Origin: Sepiola atlantica
Lineage: Eukaryota; Mollusca; Cephalopoda; Sepiida; Sepiolidae
Length of the DNA stretch: 64,000 nt
Reading direction: 5' to 3'
Assembly (NCBI GenBank): GCA_963556195.1
Contig: CAUVYP010000579.1
Location: 2,604,001-2,668,000, forward strand
Shown: piece after piece, positions 10,980 through 20,832 of the stretch
Position numbering within the stretch: the first letter of the stretch is position 1
Layout of the letters: each line of letters opens with the position of its first letter
Notes under the pieces: generated by a model
Databases searched by the model: none
Seen by the model: only the letters and a program-made list of their open reading frames with translations
What the model was told of the DNA's origin: nothing
Translations under genes and position numbers: made by a program

Positions 10980-12653
10980 TTGTTGATGTTTTGCGTATTC
11001 AGTTTGTATCGACATATCTCCGGCAGTACAAGAGCTGCACTTCTGAAACTTGGTACTTCAGTAGAAAATGTGTGTCCGCGACTGTCTGCAAAGTTTCGTT
11101 GCACAATTCGAATAAATGTGGAAGGTATAAACAAAAGCGATATCAACTTTAAAACGCGCCAAATTTTGTTGATGTTTTGCGTATTCAGTTTGTATCGACA
11201 TATCTCCGGCAGTACAAGAGCTGCACTTCTGAAACTTGGTACTTCAGTAGAAAATTTGTCTCCGCGACTGTCTGCAAAGTTTCGTTGCACAATTCGAATA
11301 AATGTGGAAGGTATAAACAAAAGCGATATGAACTTTAAAACGCGCTAAATTTTGTTGATGTTTTGCGTATTCAGTTTGTATCGATATATCTCCGGCAGTA
11401 CAAGAGCTGCACTTCTGAAACTTAATACTTCAGTAGGAAATGTGTCTTCGCCACTGTCTGCAAAGTTTCGTTGCAAAATTAAAATAAATGTGGAAGTTAT
11501 AAACAAAAGCGATATCAACTTTAAAACGCGCTAAATTTTGTTGATATTTTGCGTATTCAGTTTGTATCGACATATCTCCGCCAGTACAAGAGCTGCACTT
11601 CTGAAACTTGGTCATTCAGTAGAAAAGGCCTATTAGAGACTGTCTGCAAAGTTTCGTTGCACAATTCGAATAAATGTAGAAGTTATAAACAAAAGCGATA
11701 TCAAATTTAAAACGCGCTAAATTTTGTTGATGTTTTGCGTATTCAGTTTGTATCGACATATCTCCGGCAGTACAAGAGCTGCACTTCTGAAACTTGGTAC
11801 TTCAGTAGAAAAGGCCTGTTCCAGACTGTCTGCAATGTTTCGTTGAACAATTCGAATAAATGTGGAAGTTATAAACAAAAGCGATATCAACTTTAAAACG
11901 CGCTAAATTTTGTTGATGTTTTGCGTATTCAGTTTGTATCGACATATCTCCGGCAGTACAAGAGCTGCACTTCTGAAACTTGGTACTTCAGTAGAAAATG
12001 TGTCTCCGCGACTGTCTGCAAAGCTTCGTTGCACAATTCGAATAAATGTGGAAGTTATAAACAAAAGCGATATCAAATTTAAAACGCGCTAAATTTTGTT
12101 GATGTTTTGCGTATTCAGTTTGTATCCACATATCTCCGGCAGTACTAGAGCTGCACTTCTGAAACTTGGTACTTCAGTAGAAAATCTGTCTCCGCGACTG
12201 TCTGCAAAGTTTCGTTGCACAATTCGAATAAATGTGGAAGTTATAAACAAAAGCGATATCAACTTTAAAACGCGCTAAATTTTGTTGATGTTTTGCGTAT
12301 TCAGTTTGTATCGACATATCTCCGGCAGTTCAAGAGCTGCACTTCTGAAACTTAGTACTTCAGTAGAAAAGGCCTATTCGAGACTGTCTGCAAAGTTTCG
12401 TTGCACAATGCGAATAAATGGCGAAGTTATAAACAAAAGCGATATCAACTTTTAAACGCGCTAAATTTTGTTGATGTTTTGCGTATTCAGTTTGTATCGA
12501 CATATCTCCGGCAGTACAAGAGCTGCACTTCTAAAACTTGGTACTTCAGTAGAAAAGGCCTATTCGAGACTGTCTGCAAAGTTTCGTTGCACAATGCGAA
12601 TAAATGTGGAAGTTATAAACAAAAGCGATATCAACTTTAAAACGCGCTAAATT
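10980..12653 (+). repeat. C-L-GS-H-F-A-P-Y-Y cassette, 9 monomers, 1,674 bp
   Basis: Monomers start at 10,980 (C), 11,166 (L, 'gatatgaac'), 11,352 (GS), 11,538 (H), 11,724 (F), 11,910 (A with AAGCTT), 12,096 (P), 12,282 (Y, 'ggcagttcaag') and 12,468 (Y). This full cassette matches 1,319-2,806 and the tandem series at 30,298-34,761. The GS-H-F core also occurs near 21.9, 25.3, 27.9, 55.6, 57.8 and 61.7 kb. Confidence 0.93.
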
Positions 12654-14139
12654 TTGTTGATGTTTTGCGTATTCAGTTTGTATCGACATATCTCCGGCAG
12701 TACAATAGCTGCACTTCTGAAACTTGGTACTTCAGTAGAGAATCTGTCTCCGCGACTGTCTGCAAAGTTTCGTTGCACAATTCGAATAAATGTGGAAGTT
12801 ATAAACAAAAGCGATATCAACTTAAAAACGCGCTAAATTTTGTTGATGTTTTGCGTATTCAGTTTGTATCGACATATCTCCGGCAGTACAATAGCTGCAC
12901 TTCTGAAACTTGGTACTTCAGTAGAAAATGTGTCTCCGCGACTGTCTGCAAAGTTTCGTTGCACAATTCGAAAAATGTGGAAGGTATAAACAAAAGCGAT
13001 ATCAACTTTAAAACGCGCGAATTTTTGTTGATGTTTTGCGTATTCAGTTTGTATCGACATATCTCTGGCAGTACAAGAGCTGCACTTCTGAAACTTGGTA
13101 GTTCGGTAGAAAAGGCCTATTCGAGACTGTCTGCAAAATCTCGTTGCACAATTCGAATAAATGTGGAAGTTATAAACAAAAGCGATATCAACTTTAAAAC
13201 GCGCCAAATTTTGTTGATGTTTTGCGTATTCAGTTTGTATCGATATATCTCCGGCAGTACAAGAGCTGCACTTCTGAAACTTGGTACTTCAGTAGAAAAT
13301 GTGTCTCCGCGACTGTCTGCAAAGTTTCGTTGCACAATTCGAAAAATGTGGAAGGTATAAACAAAAGCGATATCAACTTTAAAACGCGCGAATTTTTGTT
13401 GATGTTTTGCGTATTCAGTTTGTATCGACATATCTCCGGCAGTACAAATGCTGCACTTCTGAAACTTGGTAGTTCAGTACAAAAGGCCTATTGGAGACGG
13501 TCTGCAAAATCTCGTTGCACAATTCGAATAAATGTGGAAGTTATAAACAAAAGCGATATCAAATTTAAAACGCGCTAAATTTTGTTGATGTTTTGCGTAT
13601 TCAGTTTGTATCGACATATCTCCGGCAGTAATAGAGCTGCACTTCTGAAACTTGGTACTTCAGTAGAAAATGTGTCTCCGCGACTGTCTGCAAAGTTTCG
13701 TTGCACAATTCGAATAAATGTGGAAGTTATAAACAAAAGCGATATCAACTTTAAAACGTGCTTAATTTTGTTGATGTTTTGCGTATTCAGTTTGTATCGA
13801 CATATCTCCGGCAGTACAAGAGCTGCACTTCTGAAACTTGGTACTTCAGTAGAAAAGGCCTATTCGAGACTGTCTGCAAAGTTTCGTTGCACAATGCGAA
13901 TAAATGTGGAAGTTATAAACAAAAGCGATATCAACTTTAAAACGCGCTAAATTTTGTTGATGTTTTGCGTATTCAGTTTGTATCGACATATCTCCGGCAG
14001 TACTAGAGCTGCACTTCTGAAACTTGGTACTTCAGTAGAAAATGTGTCTCCGCGACTGTCTGCAAAGTTTCGTTGCACAATTCGAATAAATGTGGAAGTT
14101 ATAAACAAAAGCGATATCAAATTTAAAACGCGCTAAATT
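12654..14139 (+). repeat. 8 monomers L-A-Y-A-W-A-Y-A
   Basis: Monomers start at 12,654, 12,840, 13,025, 13,211, 13,396, 13,582, 13,768 and 13,954. They correspond to 2,807-4,291 and share the rare 'gtacaatagctg' and 'gtagagaatctg' of the L monomer. Here the L monomer is a full 186 bp, so the T loss at 2,807 is private to the first copy. Confidence 0.9.
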
Positions 14140-14697
14140 TTGTTGATGTTTTGCGTATTCAGTTTGTATCCACATATCTCCGGCAGTACAAGAGCTGCAC
14201 TTCTGAAACTTGGTACTTCAGTAGAAAAGGTGTCTCCGCGACTGTCTGCAAAGTTTCGTTGCACAATTCGAATAAATGTGGAAGGTATAAACAAAAGCGA
14301 TATCAACTTTAAAACGCGCTAAATTTTGTTGATGTTTTGCGTATTCAGTTTGTATCGACATATCTCCGGCAGTACAAGAGCTGAACTTCTGAACCTTGGT
14401 ACTTCAGTAGAAAAGGCCTATTCGAGACTGTCTGCAAAGTTTCGTTGCACAATTCGAATAAATGTGGAAGTTATAAACGAAAGCGATATCAACTTTAAAA
14501 CGCGCTAAATTTTGTTGATGTTTTGCATATTCAGTTTGTATCGACATATCTCCGGCAGTACAAGAGCTGCACTTCTGAAACTTGGTACTTCAGTAGAAAA
14601 GGCCTATTCGAGACTGTCTGCAAAGTTTCGTTGCACAATGCGAATAAATGTGGAAGTTATAAACAAAAGCGATATCAACTTTAAAACGCGCTAAATT

Positions 14698-14883
14698 TTG
14701 TTGATGTTTTGCGTATTCAGTTTGTATCGACATATCTCCGGCAGTACAAGAGCTGCACTTCTGAAACTTGGTACTTCAGTAGAAAATCTGTCTCCGCGAC
14801 TGTCTGCAAAGTTTCGTTGCACAATTCGAATAAATGTGGAAGTTATAAACAAAAGCGATATCAACTTTAAAACGCGCTAAATT
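14698..14883 (+). repeat. Reference 186-bp monomer (class L, otherwise consensus)
   Basis: A clean example for reading the others. An EcoRV site GATATC is at 14,857-14,862, AATAAA at 14,829-14,834, TTTCGTTG at 14,812-14,819, and the variable central block at about 14,787-14,798. A dyad spans the monomer junction: ATCAAC at 14,860-14,865 pairs with GTTGAT at 14,886-14,891, and AAAA at 14,869-14,872 pairs with TTTT at 14,882-14,885. In this phase the unit is 62 codons long with a TAA near the end of one forward frame, which explains the recurring 60-residue open frames. It differs from the commonest class only by 'aatctg' in place of 'aatgtg'. Confidence 0.95.
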
Positions 14884-17486
14884 TTGTTGATGTTTTGCGT
14901 ATTCAGTTTGTATCGACATATCTCCGGCAGTACAAGAGCTGCACTTCTGAAACTTGGTACTTCAGTAGGAAATGTGTCTCCGCGACTGTCTGCAAAGTTT
15001 CGTTGCACAATTCGAATAAATGTGGAAGTTATAAACAAAAGCGATATCAACTTTAAAACGCGCTAAATTTTGTTGATGTTTTGCGTATTCAGTTTGTATC
15101 GACATATCTCCGGCAGTACAAAAGCTGCACTTCTGAAACTTGGTACTTCAGTAGTAAAGGCCTATTCGAGACTGTCTGCAAAGTTTCGTTGCACAATTCG
15201 AATAAATGTGGAAGTTATAAACAAAAGCGATATCAACTTTAAAACGCGCTAAATTTTGTTAATATTTTGCGTATTGAGTTTGTATCGACATATCTCCGGC
15301 AGTACAAGAGCTGCACTTCTGAAACTTGGTACTTCAGTAGGAAATGTGTCTCCGCGACTGTCTTCAAAGTTTCGTTGCACAATTCGAATAAATGTGGAAG
15401 TTATAAACAAAAGCGATATCAACTTTAAAACGCGCGAATTTTTGTTGATGTTTTGCGTATTCAGTTTGTATCGACATATCTCCGGCAGTAAAAGAGCTGC
15501 ACTTCTGAAACTTGGTAGTTCAGTAGAAAAGGCCTATTCGAGACTGTCTGCAAAATCTCGTTGCACAATTCGAATAAATGTTGAAGTTATAAACAAAAGC
15601 GATATCAAATTTAAAACGCGCTAAATTTTGTTGATGTTTTGCGTATTCAGTTTGTATCGACATATCTCCGGCAGTACAAGAGCTGCACTTCTGAAACTTG
15701 GTACTTCAGTAGAAAATCTGTCTCCGCGACTGTCTGCAAAGTTTCGTTGCACAATTCGAATAAATGTGGAAGTTATAAACAAAAGCGATATCAACTTTAA
15801 AACGCGCTAAATTTTGTTGATGTTTTGCGTATTCAGTTTGTATCGACATATCTCCGGCAGTACAAGAGCTGCACTTCTGAAACTTGGTACTTCAGTAGAA
15901 AATGTGTGTCCGCGACTGTCTGCAAAGTTTCGTTGCACAATTCGAATAAATGTGGAAGGTATAAACAAAAGCGATATCAACTTTTAAACGCGCCAAATTT
16001 TGTTGATGTTTTGCGTATTCAGTTTGTATCGATATATCTCCGGCAGTACAAGAGCTGCACTTCTGAAACTTGGTACTTCAGTAGGAAATGTGTCTCCGCG
16101 ACTGTCTGCAAAGTTTCGTTGCACAATTCGAATAAATGTGGAAGTTATAAACAAAAGCGATATCAACTTTAAAACGCGCTAAATTTTGTTGATGTTTTGC
16201 GTATTCAGTTTGTATCGACATATCTCCGGCAGTACAAAAGCTGCACTTCTGAAACTGGGTACTTCAGTAGTAAAGGCCTATTCGCGACTGTCTGCAAAGT
16301 TTCGTTGCACAATTCGAATAAATGTGGAAGTTATAAACAAAAGCGATATCAACTTTAAAACGCGCTAAATTTTGTTGATGTTTTGCGTATTCAGTTTGTA
16401 TCGACATATCTCCGGCAGTACAAGAGCTGCACTTCTGAAACTTGGTACTTCAGTAGGAAATGTGTCTCCGCGACTGTCTTCAAAGTTTCGTTGCACAATT
16501 CGAATAAATGTGGAAGTTATAAACAAAAGCGATATCAACTTAAAAACGCGCTAAATTTTGTTGATGTTTTGCGTATTCAGTTTGTATCGACATATCTCCG
16601 GCAGTACAAGAGCTGCACTTCTGAAACTTGGTACTTCAGTAGAAAATGTGTCTCCGCGACTGTCTGCAAAGTTTCGTTGCACAATTCGAAAAATGTGGAA
16701 GGTATAAACAAAAGCGATATCAACTTTAAAACGCGCGAATTTTTGTTGATGTTTTGCGTATTCAGTTTGTATCGACATATCTCCGGCAGTACAAGTGCTG
16801 CACTTCTGAAACTTGGTAGTTCAGTAGAAAAGGCCTATTCGAGACTGTCTGCAAAATCTCGTTGCACAATTCGAATAAATGTTGAAGTTATAAACAAAAG
16901 CGATATCAAATTTAAAACGCGCTAAATTTTGTTGATGTTTTGCGTATTCAGTTTGTATCGACATATCTCCGGCAGTAATAGAGCTGCACTTCTGAAACTT
17001 GGTACTTCAGTGGAAAATGTGTCTCCGCGACTGTCTGCAAAGTTTCGTTGCACAATGCGAATAAATGTGGAAGTTATAAACAAAAGCGATATCAACTTTA
17101 AAACGCGCTAAATTTTGTTGATGTTTTGCGTATTCAGTTTGTATCGACATATCTCCGGCAGTACAAGAGCTGCACTTCTGAAACTTGGTACGTCAGTAGA
17201 AAATCTGTCTCCGCGACTGTCTGCAAAGTTTCGTTGCACAATTCGAATAAATGTGGAAGTTATAAACAAAAGCGATATCAACTTTAAAACGCGCTAAATT
17301 TTGTTGATGTTTTGCGTATTCAGTTTGTATCGACATATCTCCGGCAGTACAAGAGCTGCACTTCTGAAACTTGGTACTTCAGTAGAAAAGGCCTATTCGA
17401 GACTGTCTGCAAAGTTTCGTTGCACAATGCGAATAAATGTGGAAGTTATACACAAAAGCGATATCAACTTTAAAACGCGCTAAATT

Positions 17487-17858
17487 TTGTTGATGTTTTG
17501 CGTATTCAGTTTGTATCGACATATCTCCGGCAGTACAAGAGCTGCACTTCTGAAACTTGGTACTTCAGTAGAAAATGTGTCTCCGCGACTGTCTGCAAAG
17601 TTTCGTTGCACAATCCGAATAAATGTGGAAGTTATAAACAAAAGCGATATCAACTTTAAAACGTGCTTAATTTTGTTGATGTTTTGCGTATTCAGTTTGT
17701 ATCGACATATCTCCGGCAGTACAAGAGCTGCACTTCTGAAACTTGGTACTTCAGTAGAAAATGTGTCTCCGCGACTGTCTGCAAAGTTTCGTTGCACAAT
17801 TCGAATAAATGTGGAAGTTATAAACAAAAGCGATATCAACTTTAAAACGTGCTTAATT
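17487..17858 (+). repeat. Tandem duplicate pair of A monomers ('acgtgcttaa' type)
   Basis: Monomers at 17,487 and 17,673 are near-identical; I noticed one difference, 'caatccgaat' against 'caattcgaat'. Elsewhere this monomer type is single and followed by Y, so this is a recent one-monomer duplication. Confidence 0.88.
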
Positions 17859-18044
17859 TTGTTGATGTTTTGCGTATTCAGTTTGTATCGACATATCTCC
17901 GGCAGTACAAGAGCTGCACTTCTGAAACTTGGTACTTCAGTAGAAAAAGCCTATTCGAGACTGTCTGCAAAGTTTCGTTGCACAATGCGAATAAATGTGG
18001 AAGTTATAAACAAAAGCGATATCAACTTTAAAACGCGCTGAATT

Positions 18045-20832
18045 TTGTTGATGTTTTGCGTATTGAGTTTGTATCGACATATGTCCGGCAGTACAAGAGC
18101 TGCACTTCTGAAACTTGGTAGTTCAGTAGAAAATCTGTCTCCGCGACTGTCTGCAAAGTTTCGTTGCACAATACGGATAAATTTGGAAGTTATAAACAAA
18201 AGCGATATCAACTTTAAAACGCGCAAAATTTTGTTGATGTTTTGCGTATTCAGTTTGTATCGACATATCTCCGGCAGTACAAGAGCTGCACTTCTGAAAC
18301 TTGGTACTTCAGTAGAAAATGTGTGTCCGCGACTGTCTGCAAAGTTTCGTTGCACAATTCGAATAAATGTGGAAGGTATAAACAAAAGCGATATCAACTT
18401 TAAAACGCGCTAAATTTTGTTGATGTTTTGCGTATTCCCTTGTATCGACAATCTCCGGCAGTACGAGAGCTGCACTTCTGAAGCTTGGTTCTTCAGTAGA
18501 AACGGCCTATTCGAGACTGTCTGCAAAGTTTCGTTGCACAATTCGAATAAATGTGGAAGTTATAAACAAAAGCGATATCAACTTTAAAACGCGCTAAATG
18601 TTGTTGATGTTTTGCGTATTCAGTTTGTATCGACATATCTCCGGCAGTACAAGAGCTGCACTTCTTAAACTTGGTACTTCAGTAGAAAATGTGTCTCCGC
18701 GACTGTCTGCAAAGTTTCGTTGCACAATTCGAATAAATGTGGAAGGTATAAACAAAAGCGATATAAACTTTAAAACGCGCTAAATTGTGTTGATGTTTTG
18801 CGTATTCAGTTTGTATCGACATATCTTCGCAAGTACAAGAGTTGCACTTCTGAAACTTGGTACTTCAGTAGAAAAGGCCTGTTCCAGACTGTCTGCAAAG
18901 TTTCGTTGCACAATTCGAATAAATGTGGAAGTTATAAACAAAAGCGATATCAAATTTAAAACGCGCTAAATTTTGTTGATGTTTTGCGTATTCAGTTTGT
19001 ATAGACATATCTCCGGCAGTACATAAGCTGCACTTCTGAAACTTAGTACTTCAGTAGTAAATGTGTCTCCGCGACTGTCTGCAAAGTTTCGTTGCACAAT
19101 TCGAATAAATGTGGAAGTTATAAACAAAAGCGATATCAAATTTAAAACGCGCTAAATTTTGTTGATGTTTTGCGTATTCAGTTTGTATCGACATATCTCC
19201 GGCAGTACAAGAGCTGCACTTCTGAAACTTGGTACTTCAGTAGAAAATCTGTCTCCGCGACTGTCTGCAAAGTTTCGTTGCACAATTCAAATAAATGTGG
19301 AAGTTATAAACAAAAGCGATATCAACTTTAAAACGCGCAAAATTTTGTTGATGTTTTGCGTATTCAGTTTGTATCGACATATCTCCGGCAGTACGAGAGC
19401 TGCACTTCTGAAACTTGGTACTTCAGTAGAAAAGGCCTATTTGAGACTGTCTGCAAAGTTTCGTTGCACAATTCGAATAAATGTGGAAGTTATAAACAAA
19501 AGCGATATCAACTTTAAAACGCGCTAAATTTTGTTAATGTTTTGCGTATTCAGTTTGTAACAACATATCTCCGGCAGTACAAGAGCTGCACTTCTGAAAC
19601 TTGGTACTTCAGTAGGAAATATGTCTCCGCAACTGTCTGCAAAGTTTCGTTGCACAATTCGAATAAATGTGGAAGTTATAAACAAAAGCGATATCAACTT
19701 TAAAACGCGCTAAATTTTGTTGATGTTTTGCGTATTCAGTTTGTATCGACATATCTCCGGCAGTACGAGAGCTGCACTTCTGAAACCTGGTACTTCAGTA
19801 GAAAATGTGTCTCCGCGACTGTCTGCAAAGTTTCGTTGCACAATTCGAATAAATGTGGAAGTTATAAACAAAAGCGATATCAACTTTAAAACGCGCTAAA
19901 TTTTGTTGATGTTTTGCGTATTCAGTTTGTATCGACATATCTCCGGCAGTACAAGAGCTGCAATTCTGAAACTTGGTACTTCAGAAGAACATGTGTCTGC
20001 GCGACTGTCTGCAAAGTTTCGTTGCACAATTCGAATAAATGTGGAAGTTATAAACAAAAGCGATATCAACTTTAAAACGCGTTAAATTTTGTTGATGTTT
20101 TGCGAATTCAGTTTGTATCGACATATCTCCGGCAGTACAAGAGCTGCACTTCTAAAACTTGGTACTTCAGTAGAAAAGGCCTATTGGAGACTGTCTGCAA
20201 AGTTTCGTTGCACAATTCGAATAAATGTGGAAGTTATAAACAAAAGCGATATCAAATTTAAAACGCGCTAAATTTTGTTGATGTTTTGCGTATTCAGTTT
20301 GTATCGACATATCTCGAGCAGTACAAGAGATGCACTTCTGAAACTTGGTACTTCAGTAGAAAATTTGTCTCCGCGACTGTCTGCAAAGTTTCGTTGCACA
20401 ATTCGAATAAATGTGGAAGTTATAAACAAAAGCGATATCAACTTTAAAACGCGCTAAATTTTGTTGATGTTTTGCGTATTCAGTTTGTATCGACATATCT
20501 CCGGCAGTACGAGAGCTGCACTTCTGAAACTTGGTACTTCAGTAGAAACGGCCTATTCGAGACTGTCTGCAAAGTTTCGTTGCACAATCCGAATAAATGT
20601 GGAAGTTATAAACAAAAGCGATATCAACTTTAAAACGCGCTAAATGTTGTTGATGTTTTGCGTATTAGGTTTGTATCGACATATCTCCGGCAGTACAAGA
20701 GCTGCACTTCTGAAACTTGGTACTTCAGTAGAAAATGTGTCTCCGCGACTGTCTGCAAAGTTTCGTTGCACAATTCGAATAAATGTGGAAGTTATAAACA
20801 AAAGCGATATCAACTAAAAAACGCGCTAAATT
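18045..20832 (+). repeat. Divergent zone of 15 monomers
   Basis: Monomers here carry more private substitutions than elsewhere: 'catatgtccgg' near 18,080, 'cgtattcccttg' near 18,434, 'catcttcgcaag' near 18,825, 'tgtaacaacat' near 19,557, 'gaagaacatgtgtctgcg' near 19,990, 'gcgaattcag' near 20,103, 'atctcgagcag' near 20,310 and 'gtattaggtttg' near 20,662. I could not match its order of classes to another block in the window. It looks older or less often homogenised. Confidence 0.88.
18417..18600 (+). repeat. 184-bp degenerate Y monomer
   Basis: Two bases are missing around 'cgtattcccttgtatcg' and 'cgacaatctccgg'. It also has 'agtacgagagc', 'gaagcttgg' (AAGCTT in an unusual place) and 'gaaacggcc'. 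The 'gaaacggcc' is shared with the monomer at 20,461. Confidence 0.88.

Larger units (their letters stand above)
14140..18044 (+). repeat. Mixed zone of 21 monomers with two G-V-G modules
   Basis: Order: P, Y, Y, L, G, V, G, Y, L, C, G, V, G, A, Y, A, L, Y, A, A, Y. The G-V-G trios are at 14,884-15,441 and 16,000-16,557; the second G of a trio has 'ctgtcttcaaag'. The G at 15,256 also starts 'gttaatattttgcgtattg'. Comparable G/V material appears at 46-49 kb and 51-60 kb, so this zone is related to DNA more than 30 kb away. Confidence 0.9.

Noticed and set aside
12833..13431. Reverse-strand open frames of 100-140 codons throughout the window
   Set aside because: They are the complement of the same repeat, recurring at monomer spacing and changing wherever a single base differs. 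Nothing marks them as coding.
14812..14828. Possible CENP-B box starting at TTTCGTTG
   Set aside because: The first eight bases match the known box, but the required CGGG in the second half is absent (the sequence continues 'cacaattcg'). With the essential half missing I do not call it a binding site.
14698..14883. Short resemblance to the Drosophila 1.688 satellite ('aagttataa' and 'tttcgtt' motifs)
   Set aside because: Only scattered short matches recalled from memory, with different unit length and order. Not enough to claim kinship or to name an organism.
14698..14883. Internal 93-bp half-repeat (monomer as an ancient dimer)
   Set aside because: The two halves, read side by side, show no convincing alignment.
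14844..14905. Core promoter: TATAAA followed by the arthropod-like initiator TCAGTT
   Set aside because: The two motifs are about 61 bases apart, twice the usual spacing. TTTAAA lies closer, at about 39 bases, but is still off. Chance matches in AT-rich DNA are likely.
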